From VRUE01 sp963703335 (GTDB lineage: Bacteria; Actinomycetota; Thermoleophilia; Solirubrobacterales; 70-9), in the NCBI GenBank assembly GCA_963703335.1, contig OY969812.1, positions 1,488,001 to 1,552,000 on the forward strand: a stretch of 64,000 nucleotides of DNA, given 5' to 3'. The notes beneath the pieces were generated by a model that did not search any database, had not been told where the DNA came from, and saw only the letters and a list, made by a program, of their open reading frames with translations. A program made the position numbers and the translations under genes. Positions 1 to 9,424 of this stretch are shown here, piece by piece (position 1 is the stretch's first letter; each line of letters starts with the position of its first letter).

Positions 1-1
1 T

Positions 2-142
2 GCCTGGCACTCGCGCGAGGCCGCGGTGCTGGCGATCGAGCAGCGCGACGGCGTCAAGTTCTACGTCGTCCCCAACTCAGCCCTCCGCCCGATCCAGCTG
101 GTTCGTGCCCCTGGCCTGCGCAGCGACCGCCTGCGCGACTAA
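2..142 (+). CDS. C-terminal fragment of an unidentified protein
   Basis: An open frame runs from the window edge to a TAA at 140-142 and gives 46 residues (AWHSREAAVLAIEQRDG... ending SDRLRD). Codon use fits the neighbourhood (GC-rich third positions), so it looks like the end of a real gene that begins before the window. I do not recognise a domain in this piece. A palindromic repeat begins three bases after the stop. Confidence 0.5.
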   Translation, partial: AWHSREAAVLAIEQRDGVKFYVVPNSALRPIQLVRAPGLRSDRLRD

Positions 143-144
143 CA

Positions 145-189
145 GGTGCAACGCTTTGTTCCTCCATGGGGTGCGCAAAGCGTTGCACC
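145..189. repeat. Palindromic element, AACGC family (family D), copy 1
   Basis: A perfect 14-bp inverted repeat: GGTGCAACGCTTTG at 145-158 and its complement at 176-189, with a 17-base loop. It lies between the truncated gene and the SIMPL gene. The same GGTG(C/T)AACGC arm recurs at 38559-38665 and 52816-52858. There is no T-tract, so a simple intrinsic terminator is not indicated. Confidence 0.7.
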
Positions 190-229
190 ATGGGATGATC
201 GTGAGGTGAGGCAGGGGAGGACTCGGCGA

Positions 230-904
230 ATGAGGTCACTTTCGGCGCTCGGTGCGCTGGCATTCGTCCTGTCCTTGCCCGCGACGGCGAGCGCCGTCGA
301 ACGAACGGTCACCGTCAAGGGCTCCGCCACCCAGCAGGTCCCCAACGACGCCGCCAAACTCGGCTTCTCGGTAAGCAAGGAACGCAAGTCGCGCGAGGCC
401 GCGCTGCGAATCGTCGCAATCCGCCTTCGCGCGGTGATCGCGGCGGTGCAAGCCACGCCCGGCATCGGCCCAGGTGATGTCACCACCGGCGAGATCTCGG
501 TCCGCAAAACTACCCGCGGCAAACACACCATCTTCCGCGCCTCCGAGGGCATCGGCGTGGTCCTCCACCAACCCGAGCGCTCCGGCGACCTGGTCAACGC
601 CGCCGTAGCCGCCGGCGCCACCAGCACCCGCGGCCCCGACTTCTTCCCCAGCAACCCCGAAGCCGCCTACAACAACACCCTCTTGGCCGCCTTCGACCAA
701 GCCAAAGCAAAGGCCGCCGCGTTGGCCATTCGCGCCGGAGCCATCCTGGGACCGGCCCTGACCATCGAAGAAGGCAGCGAAGTAGTCCCGGCCCAGCCCA
801 AGTCCGAGCGCGGCGAACTCGAATCAAGCTCTCCCGCTCCGCCCGTCAAGCCCGGAGCCTCCACAGTCACCGCCACCGTCCGCGTCGTCTTCGCTCTGGA
901 ATAA
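230..904 (+). CDS. Secreted SIMPL-domain (DUF541) protein
   Basis: A 224-residue protein. A signal peptide (MRSLSALGALAFVLSLPATA, cleavage near ASA) is followed by a SIMPL domain that starts ERTVTVKGSATQQVPNDAAK and keeps the family's conserved glycine and the periodic strand/helix pattern up to the final TVTATVRVVFALE. SIMPL proteins are periplasmic or extracytoplasmic and of broad, poorly defined function. The frame is open back to a GTG at 146, but ATG 230 is chosen because it follows an AGGGGAGG ribosome site and begins the signal peptide, whereas the upstream part is encoded by a palindromic repeat. The gene is followed at once by another hairpin element (913-1008). Confidence 0.85.
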   Translation: MRSLSALGALAFVLSLPATASAVERTVTVKGSATQQVPNDAAKLGFSVSKERKSREAALRIVAIRLRAVIAAVQATPGIGPGDVTTGEISVRKTTRGKHTIFRASEGIGVVLHQPERSGDLVNAAVAAGATSTRGPDFFPSNPEAAYNNTLLAAFDQAKAKAAALAIRAGAILGPALTIEEGSEVVPAQPKSERGELESSSPAPPVKPGASTVTATVRVVFALE

Positions 905-912
905 GCGCCAGT

Positions 913-1008
913 CGCGGCGGGTGGCGCGGTTTTGGGGGACCGTCCGAGGAGGCGGCGCAGCCGCCCCCGCAGGATGGTGGCACCAAAACGGCGACAGGAC
1001 CCGCCGCG
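913..1008. repeat. Palindromic element with GGC/GACAGG internal loop (family B), copy 1
   Basis: Outer stem CGCGGCGGGT (913-922) pairs with 999-1008. An asymmetric internal loop follows, GGC (923-925) opposite GACAGG (993-998), then an inner stem around GGTTTTGG/CCAAAAC. The second copy at 28681-28765 keeps exactly the same internal loop with different stem sequences. The element lies between the convergent ends of the SIMPL gene and polX and could also act as a bidirectional terminator. Confidence 0.7.
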
Positions 1009-1009
1009 C

Positions 1010-2734
1010 CTAGCCCTTAATCAATCTCTTGAAGTCCCCCCACCCACGAGTGTTGGCGATGTCCTGCGGAGTAAGCCAAGCCCTCCTGGCGGTAGCCACC
1101 GCATAAGACATGTTGTTGAGCGTCTCCACCCCATGCGCATCGGTATTGAGCACAATCGTCACCCCCGCATCGACAGCCAGCCGCGCGTGCTGCTCAGACA
1201 GGTCACGCCGGTTGGGGTTGCCGTTGATCTCGATCATCGTGCCGGTGCGCGCCGCCGCCTCGGCCACTGCCTCGACGTCGATCCCGTAGGGCTCGCGGCG
1301 GCCGATCAGGCGGCCGGTGAGGTGGCCGATGCAGTCGACGTGGGGATTCTCGATCGCCTCCAGAACCCTGGCGGTCATCTCCTTTTCGGAGATCGCGAAT
1401 GACGTGTGGATGCTGGCGACGACCCAATCGAGCGCGCTCAGCACGTCCTCGGGATAGTCGAGGCCGCCGTCGAGACCGATGTTGACCTCCGAGCCGGCGA
1501 GCAGTTGGAAGCCGCGCTTGCCCTTGTTCCAGTCGGCGATCTCGTCAATCCGTTCCCAGAGCCGCTCGGCGGTGACGTGGTCGCCGAAGCCGTGACTGGC
1601 CGAGTGATCGGTGATCGCCATGTAGGCGTAGCCGCGCTCGCGCCCCGCTTCCGCCATCTCCTCGAGCGTGTTGCGGCCGTCGGAGAGGGTCGTGTGGGAG
1701 TGCAGGTCGCCGCGGATGTCGTCGAGCGAGATCAGCTCGGGCAACTTGCTTTCGCGCGCCGCCTTCAGCTCGCCGCGCCCCTCGCGCAGCTCGGGCTCGA
1801 TGTAGGCGTAACCGAGGCGCTCGTAGACCGCCTCCTCGCTGGCGCAGCGGTCCACCTCGCCGCTCTCGGTCTCGGTGATGCCGTGCTCGGAGACCGAGAG
1901 GCCGCGGGCGACGGCCTCCTCTCGCAGCTGCACGTTGTGCGCCTGTGAGCCGGTGAAGTGCTGCAGCAGGTTGCCGAAAGCGTCGGGCGCGACGATCCGC
2001 AGGTCGACCGAGATGCCGTTCTGGGTCTGCGCTCGCACGCCGTTGGCGCCCGGCGTCCCGGCGGCCGCGATCAGCGGGCTGGCGACGAAGTGCTCGGCGA
2101 GTGCCTGCGGCTGATCGGCGGTGGCGATCAGGTCGATGTCCTTGCAGGTCTCGGCCCAGCGTCGCGCCGAGCCGGCGACCTCGACCCGCTCGGCGGCCGG
2201 ATGTTCGCGCAGCGTGCGCACCAGCTCGTCGGCGATCGGGCGGGCCATCGAGAGCAGCACCCGACCAGTTGCCTCACCAGGTTCCCCGAGCCGCTCGAGC
2301 CCAGCCAGGACGTTCTCCTCGACCTTGGGGCCGAGGCCTTTCATCTCGCGGATCCGCTCGCCCTCCGCCGCCGCCTTTAGGTCCTCCAGCGTCGCCACGC
2401 CGAGCTCGTCGAAGAGGCGGCGGGCGGTCTTCGCCCCAACCCCCGGCACACGCGTCACCTCGATCAGGGTCGGCGGGAACTTCGCCTTCAGCTTCACCGC
2501 CGCCGGGATCTCGCCCGTCTCCAAGAGAGCGACGATCTTTTCCCCTAGCGTCTTGCCGACGCCGGGGATCTCGGTCGCGCGCCCGGCCGTTGCCAGGTCG
2601 GCCACCGAGAGCGGGCTTTCGCGGATCGCCTTGGCCGCCGTGCCGTAAGCGAGCACGCGGTATTTGACCGCTCCGTCAAGCTCATAGAGGACCCCCAGCT
2701 CTTCGAGGGCGGCGGCGATCTCGGCATTGGTCAC
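1010..2734 (-). CDS. polX: DNA polymerase X family protein with PHP domain (PolX)
   Basis: A 574-residue protein. The N-terminal half is a Pol beta-like unit: helix-hairpin-helix DNA-binding segments (ATEIPGVGKTLGEKI and TRVPGVGAKTARRLF) and a palm with the metal-binding aspartates in CKDIDLIA and ISVDLRIV. The C-terminal third is a PHP phosphoesterase domain with DLHSHTTLSDG, ITDHS, GSEVNIG and NTDAH histidine/aspartate motifs, typical of bacterial PolX, where it gives 3'-5' exonuclease activity. The role is gap-filling in base excision repair. I chose GTG 2734 (VTNAEIAAALEELG); the open frame extends to 2806, but that part would run antisense into the divergent glycosyltransferase gene. Confidence 0.92.
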   Translation of the reverse strand: MTNAEIAAALEELGVLYELDGAVKYRVLAYGTAAKAIRESPLSVADLATAGRATEIPGVGKTLGEKIVALLETGEIPAAVKLKAKFPPTLIEVTRVPGVGAKTARRLFDELGVATLEDLKAAAEGERIREMKGLGPKVEENVLAGLERLGEPGEATGRVLLSMARPIADELVRTLREHPAAERVEVAGSARRWAETCKDIDLIATADQPQALAEHFVASPLIAAAGTPGANGVRAQTQNGISVDLRIVAPDAFGNLLQHFTGSQAHNVQLREEAVARGLSVSEHGITETESGEVDRCASEEAVYERLGYAYIEPELREGRGELKAARESKLPELISLDDIRGDLHSHTTLSDGRNTLEEMAEAGRERGYAYMAITDHSASHGFGDHVTAERLWERIDEIADWNKGKRGFQLLAGSEVNIGLDGGLDYPEDVLSALDWVVASIHTSFAISEKEMTARVLEAIENPHVDCIGHLTGRLIGRREPYGIDVEAVAEAAARTGTMIEINGNPNRRDLSEQHARLAVDAGVTIVLNTDAHGVETLNNMSYAVATARRAWLTPQDIANTRGWGDFKRLIKG

Positions 2735-2756
2735 ACCAATAGCATCGCGCAGGCAG

Positions 2757-3482
2757 ATGTCAGCAAGCAATCCCGAGCGAGGGCCGGCCTGGCTCGTCCT
2801 CCCCACCTACGAAGAGGCGACGAACATCGAGCGGTTGGTCGCGGAGGTCCGCGGCAAGCTGCCGCCCGACTCGCAGGTCCTGATCGTCGACGACAACTCC
2901 GCCGATGGGACGGGCCGAATTGCCGCGCGGCTCGCCGAGCAAGAGGAGGCGGTGCACTTCCTGCACCGCAAGACCAAGGAAGGACTCGGCCCCGCCTACA
3001 TTGCCGGGTTCCGCCAGGCGCTTGCCGGCGGGGCCGGGCTGGTGATCGAGATGGATGCTGATTTCTCCCACGAGCCGGCTTACCTGCCGCGGCTGCTCGA
3101 GGCGGCGCGGCGCTCCGACGTGGTGATCGGCTCGCGCTACGTCCCCGGCGGCGGGGTCAGCGACTGGGGCGCGCTGCGCAGGGCGATCAGCCGCGGTGGC
3201 AGCGCCTACGCGCGGCTCGCGCTCGGCGTCCAGGTGCGCGACCTGACCGGGGGTTTCAAGTGCTTCCGTCGCGAGGTGCTCGAAGCGGTCGACCTCGAGG
3301 CGATCCGCTCCCGCGGCTACGCCTTCCAGGTGGAGGTGACCTATAGGGCGATCCAGCTCGGCTTCGAAGTGGTTGAGGTGCCGATCGTCTTCCGCGACCG
3401 GCAGGCTGGAAGCTCAAAGATGAGCCGCTCGATTGTGCTGGAGGCAATCTGGCGGGTACCTCTTCTACGCTTTGGCCGATGA
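2757..3482 (+). CDS. Polyprenol-phosphate mannosyltransferase-like family 2 glycosyltransferase (DPM1 type)
   Basis: A 241-residue GT-A glycosyltransferase without membrane segments. It has the GT2 hallmarks VLPTYEEATNIERLV at the N-terminus, the nucleotide-binding VDDNSADGT, the metal-binding DADFSH, IGSRYVPGG and the DLTGGFKCFRR motif of dolichol/polyprenol-phosphate mannose synthases. It probably transfers mannose from GDP-mannose to polyprenyl phosphate for cell-wall glycans or protein mannosylation. ATG 2757 is chosen over an earlier in-frame ATG that overlaps the polX start region; polX is divergent, 22 bases away. Confidence 0.87.
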   Translation: MSASNPERGPAWLVLPTYEEATNIERLVAEVRGKLPPDSQVLIVDDNSADGTGRIAARLAEQEEAVHFLHRKTKEGLGPAYIAGFRQALAGGAGLVIEMDADFSHEPAYLPRLLEAARRSDVVIGSRYVPGGGVSDWGALRRAISRGGSAYARLALGVQVRDLTGGFKCFRREVLEAVDLEAIRSRGYAFQVEVTYRAIQLGFEVVEVPIVFRDRQAGSSKMSRSIVLEAIWRVPLLRFGR

Positions 3483-3490
3483 AAACCCCC

Positions 3491-3524
3491 TTGACTTACC
3501 TCGCTATACTTTTTGAAGTATTGA
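3491..3524 (+). promoter_or_regulatory. Probable trxA promoter region with an inverted repeat
   Basis: This AT-rich stretch upstream of trxA contains TTGACT (3491-3496), TATACT (3505-3510) and a perfect inverted repeat ATACTT-TTTG-AAGTAT. The distance between the two boxes is too short for a standard sigma-70 promoter, so the exact -10 is not clear; the repeat could be an operator. Confidence 0.35.
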
Positions 3525-3558
3525 GCGCCGAAACTCGATTCCCAGGAGAGAGATCCAA

Positions 3559-3888
3559 GTGACAGGCAAACTCAACGACGTGACCGATGCCACCTTCAAA
3601 GCGGAGGTCCTCGAGGCCGAGGGCCCTGTGCTCGTCGACTTTTGGGCTCCCTGGTGCGGTCCCTGCCGCGTCGTCCATCCCGTCCTCGAGGAGATGGACG
3701 CCGAGCGCGACGACCTCAACATCGTCAGCATCAACGTTGATGAGAACCAGCAGACCGCCGCTCAGTACGAAGTCCTCTCGATCCCGACCCTGATCCTCTT
3801 CAAGGACGGGGCGATCGCCAAGAAGGTGATCGGAGCGATGCCCAAGCGTCGCCTCGAGGCCGAGCTCGAGCCGGCGCTCGCCGCCTAA
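3559..3888 (+). CDS. trxA: Thioredoxin
   Basis: A 109-residue thioredoxin with the canonical active site FWAPWCGPCRVVHP around residues 29-42, the cis-proline segment SIPTLILFKDG, and the usual length. It reduces protein disulfides in the cytoplasm using electrons from thioredoxin reductase. The start is a GTG at 3559, about 10 bases after CAGGAGAG. The small tautomerase gene follows after 13 bases and may be cotranscribed. Confidence 0.95.
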   Translation: MTGKLNDVTDATFKAEVLEAEGPVLVDFWAPWCGPCRVVHPVLEEMDAERDDLNIVSINVDENQQTAAQYEVLSIPTLILFKDGAIAKKVIGAMPKRRLEAELEPALAA

Positions 3889-3901
3889 GGCTCAGACCAC
3901 C

Positions 3902-4081
3902 ATGCCCTTCGTCCACGTCCACTGGTTCGAGGGTCGCAGCGACGAGCAGAAGGCGGAGATCGCCAAACGCATCGAAGCGGCGCTGGTCGACGTGGCCGGC
4001 GCCGCCCCTGAGCATTGCTGGGTCAAGTTCTCCGACTCGAAGAAAACTGACTTCATCATCGGCGAGCCGACCGGGGAGTAA
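3902..4081 (+). CDS. 4-oxalocrotonate tautomerase-like small protein
   Basis: A 59-residue protein beginning MPFVHVHWFEGRSDEQKAEI. Proline directly after the initiator methionine is the catalytic base of the tautomerase superfamily, and the size and the beta-alpha-beta pattern match the 4-OT group. The substrate is unknown. It follows trxA by 13 bases on the same strand. Confidence 0.75.
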   Translation: MPFVHVHWFEGRSDEQKAEIAKRIEAALVDVAGAAPEHCWVKFSDSKKTDFIIGEPTGE

Positions 4082-4107
4082 ACCGGGCGCCTTTCGCCCT
4101 GCCGACT

Positions 4108-4344
4108 TCAGAGCTGAGTGGCGATCGCCGCGAATCCCGCGATAAAGGAGGCGGAGAGGGCGACGAACCCTTGAACCATCGTCCTGTGAACCGATTCGAA
4201 CCCAAGTTTCATCTCAGCTCGCAGCTCTTTCACCTCAACCCGCAGTTCGCGAATTTCGCCTTCGACCTTGTCGAAGCGGCGATCTACTCCAGCCCGGAAG
4301 TCGTCTAGTCGCGCGTCGGTCCAGCTCTCCCTCATCAGGTGCAT
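4108..4344 (-). CDS. Small coiled-coil protein with a C-terminal hydrophobic anchor
   Basis: A 78-residue protein (MHLMRESWTDARLDDFRAG...). Residues 12-48 form charged heptads (DRRFDKVEGEIRELRVEVKE) predicted to be a coiled coil; residues 58-76 (VALSASFIAGFAAIA) are a likely membrane helix or tail anchor. Such short proteins are common in actinobacteria and have no assigned role. The codon bias is slightly less GC-rich than the neighbours. A second methionine at residue 4 is an alternative start. Confidence 0.6.
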   Translation of the reverse strand: MHLMRESWTDARLDDFRAGVDRRFDKVEGEIRELRVEVKELRAEMKLGFESVHRTMVQGFVALSASFIAGFAAIATQL

Positions 4345-4389
4345 GATTGCACCGTAAACATTTCGGCCGCGCGCGTGGCGCGCACAATG

Positions 4390-7584
<3,195 letters not shown>

Positions 7585-7657
7585 GGACGGGTGATTCTAG
7601 GAGCGGGCCCGCGCTTTGCCCGCGACGGGGGGAATCGGTACTCAATAGTCTTGCCTC

Positions 7658-8533
7658 ATGCCTGCCTACGACCTGAACGGAAAGGTGGCGCTGGTCACCG
7701 GAGGCGCGCGCGGGATCGGCTTCGAGACGGCGCGGCAGATGCACGCGCGGGGCGCCTCAGTGGCGATCGTCGACCTCGACGCCAACGAGGCCAGCGAGGC
7801 GGCCGAGCGGATCGGCGAACGGACGATCGGGATCGCCGGCGACGTGACCGATGCCGGCGCGATGCGAGCGGCGGTCGCCGAGGTGGTCGAGCGCTTCGGC
7901 GGGCTCGACGTGGCGATGGCCAACGCCGGGATCGCGCCGCCCTCGATCGCGACGATGCGCTCCGTCTCCTCGGAGGAGTGGGAGAAGGTGATCGACGTCA
8001 ACCTGCTCGGCGTCTGGCACACCGTGCGGGCGGCGCTGCCGCAGGTCTCCGAGCGCAAAGGCCACATCGTCGTCGTCGCCTCAGTAGCCGCCTTTGCCAA
8101 CGGAATGCTGGGCAGCTCCTACATGGTCTCCAAGGCTGCGGTCGAGCAGCTGGGGCGCGCCCTGCGGACCGAGCTGACGCCGTTCGGCGCCAGTGCTAGC
8201 GTCGCCTACTTCGGCTGGGTCGACACGCGGATGGTCCAGGAGACCTTCGCCAGGCCCGGCGCCAGCGTGCTGGAGGAAATCGCACCTGACTTCTTGATGC
8301 GACGGATCACGCCGCCGCAGGCAGGGGCGGTGGTCGTCAAGGGGATCGAAGAGCGGGCGCCGCGGATCTTCGCGCCGAAGTGGTGGCGCTACCTGTCTGC
8401 ACTGCGTGGGCTGCTCAACCCGCTGCTTGACCGTCGCAGCGAGCGAGACCGACGCGTCGCCGCGGCGATCCGCGACGCCGAGGCACGCGGAGCGGGCGAC
8501 GCGGACGCACCCGCCCCGACCGCGCCGCGTTAG
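7658..8533 (+). CDS. Short-chain dehydrogenase/reductase (first of a tandem pair)
   Basis: A 291-residue classical SDR. It has the NAD(P)-binding TGGARGIGFETAR motif, VDLDANEAS after beta-2 (acidic residue suggests NAD preference), the NAG motif (MANAGIAP), the catalytic serine in VVASVAAFA and the YMVSK catalytic dyad near residue 153. The C-terminal extension (APKWWRYLSALRGLLNPLLD) is shared with the next gene. The substrate cannot be told. The downstream paralogue starts 12 bases later, so the two form an operon. Confidence 0.88.
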   Translation: MPAYDLNGKVALVTGGARGIGFETARQMHARGASVAIVDLDANEASEAAERIGERTIGIAGDVTDAGAMRAAVAEVVERFGGLDVAMANAGIAPPSIATMRSVSSEEWEKVIDVNLLGVWHTVRAALPQVSERKGHIVVVASVAAFANGMLGSSYMVSKAAVEQLGRALRTELTPFGASASVAYFGWVDTRMVQETFARPGASVLEEIAPDFLMRRITPPQAGAVVVKGIEERAPRIFAPKWWRYLSALRGLLNPLLDRRSERDRRVAAAIRDAEARGAGDADAPAPTAPR

Positions 8534-8545
8534 GCTCCCCGCCGC

Positions 8546-9424
8546 ATGCCCCCCGCCTATGACTTGAACGGCAAGGTGGCGCTGGTCACCGGCGCCGCCC
8601 GCGGCATCGGCTACGAGACGGCGCGCCAGCTGCACATGCGCGGCGCCTCGGTCGCCGTCGTCGACATCGGCGCCGCGGAGGCGCGCGAGGCGGCCGAGCG
8701 GATCGGCCCGCGCGCGATCGGGCTCGCCACCGACGTCACCGACCACAGCGCCGTGATGCAGTCCGTCGCCGAGACGGTCGACCGCTTCGGCGGGCTCGAC
8801 GTCGTCGTCGCCAACGCCGGCATAGCTCAATCCTCGGTGGCGACAGTGCGGGGCATCGGCGGCGAGGAGTGGGAGCGGGTCTTCGAGGTCGACATGCTCG
8901 GCGTCTGGCGCACGGTGCGGGCGGCGCTGCCGCAGGTCGTCGAGCGCAAGGGCCACATCGTCGTCACCGGCTCGGTCTACTCCTTCGCCAACGGCGTGCT
9001 GAACAGTCCCTACGCAGTCGCCAAGGCGGGGGTCGAGGCACTGGGGCGGGGACTGCGTGCCGAGCTGATGCCGCTCGGCGCCAGCGCCGGCGTCGTCTAC
9101 TACGGCTGGGTCGACACCAAGCTCGTCCAGGACGGCTTCGAACGCAAGCACTCCGACCGCCTGCAGGAAAACGCACCCGCCTGGCTGTTCAAGCGCATCC
9201 AGCCGAGCGAAGCGGCAGCGGCGACCGTGCGCGGGATAGAAGAACGCGCGCCGCGGACCTTCGCGCCGAAGTGGTGGCGTTACGTCTCGGCCTTGCGCGG
9301 CATCATCAACCCGATCCTCGACCGCCGCTTCGACAAGGATCCGCAGATGTTCGAGACGATCCGCGCGGTCGAGGTGGAAGCGGACGAGCAGGGCGCCGCC
9401 GCGGTCTCAGCCGCTACGCGTTAG
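8546..9424 (+). CDS. Short-chain dehydrogenase/reductase (second of a tandem pair)
   Basis: A 292-residue classical SDR closely related to its upstream neighbour over the full length: TGAARGIGYETAR cofactor motif, VVANAGIAQ, a serine in VVTGSVYSF and the YAVAK catalytic pair, with the same APKWWRYVSALRGI C-terminal segment. The conservation shows a local duplication. Its last 18 bases overlap the convergent 3' end of the FAD/FeS oxidase gene. Confidence 0.88.
   Translation: MPPAYDLNGKVALVTGAARGIGYETARQLHMRGASVAVVDIGAAEAREAAERIGPRAIGLATDVTDHSAVMQSVAETVDRFGGLDVVVANAGIAQSSVATVRGIGGEEWERVFEVDMLGVWRTVRAALPQVVERKGHIVVTGSVYSFANGVLNSPYAVAKAGVEALGRGLRAELMPLGASAGVVYYGWVDTKLVQDGFERKHSDRLQENAPAWLFKRIQPSEAAAATVRGIEERAPRTFAPKWWRYVSALRGIINPILDRRFDKDPQMFETIRAVEVEADEQGAAAVSAATR

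Noticed and set aside
932..1402. Plus-strand frames antisense to polX, ileS and other minus-strand genes
   Set aside because: They are shadow frames of the GC-rich third-position pattern, with no recognisable domains, and they overlap genes with clear catalytic motifs.
7585..7657. T-box leader for ileS
   Set aside because: Only 73 bases lie upstream of ileS before the divergent gene; there is no room for a T-box and no T-box core sequence.
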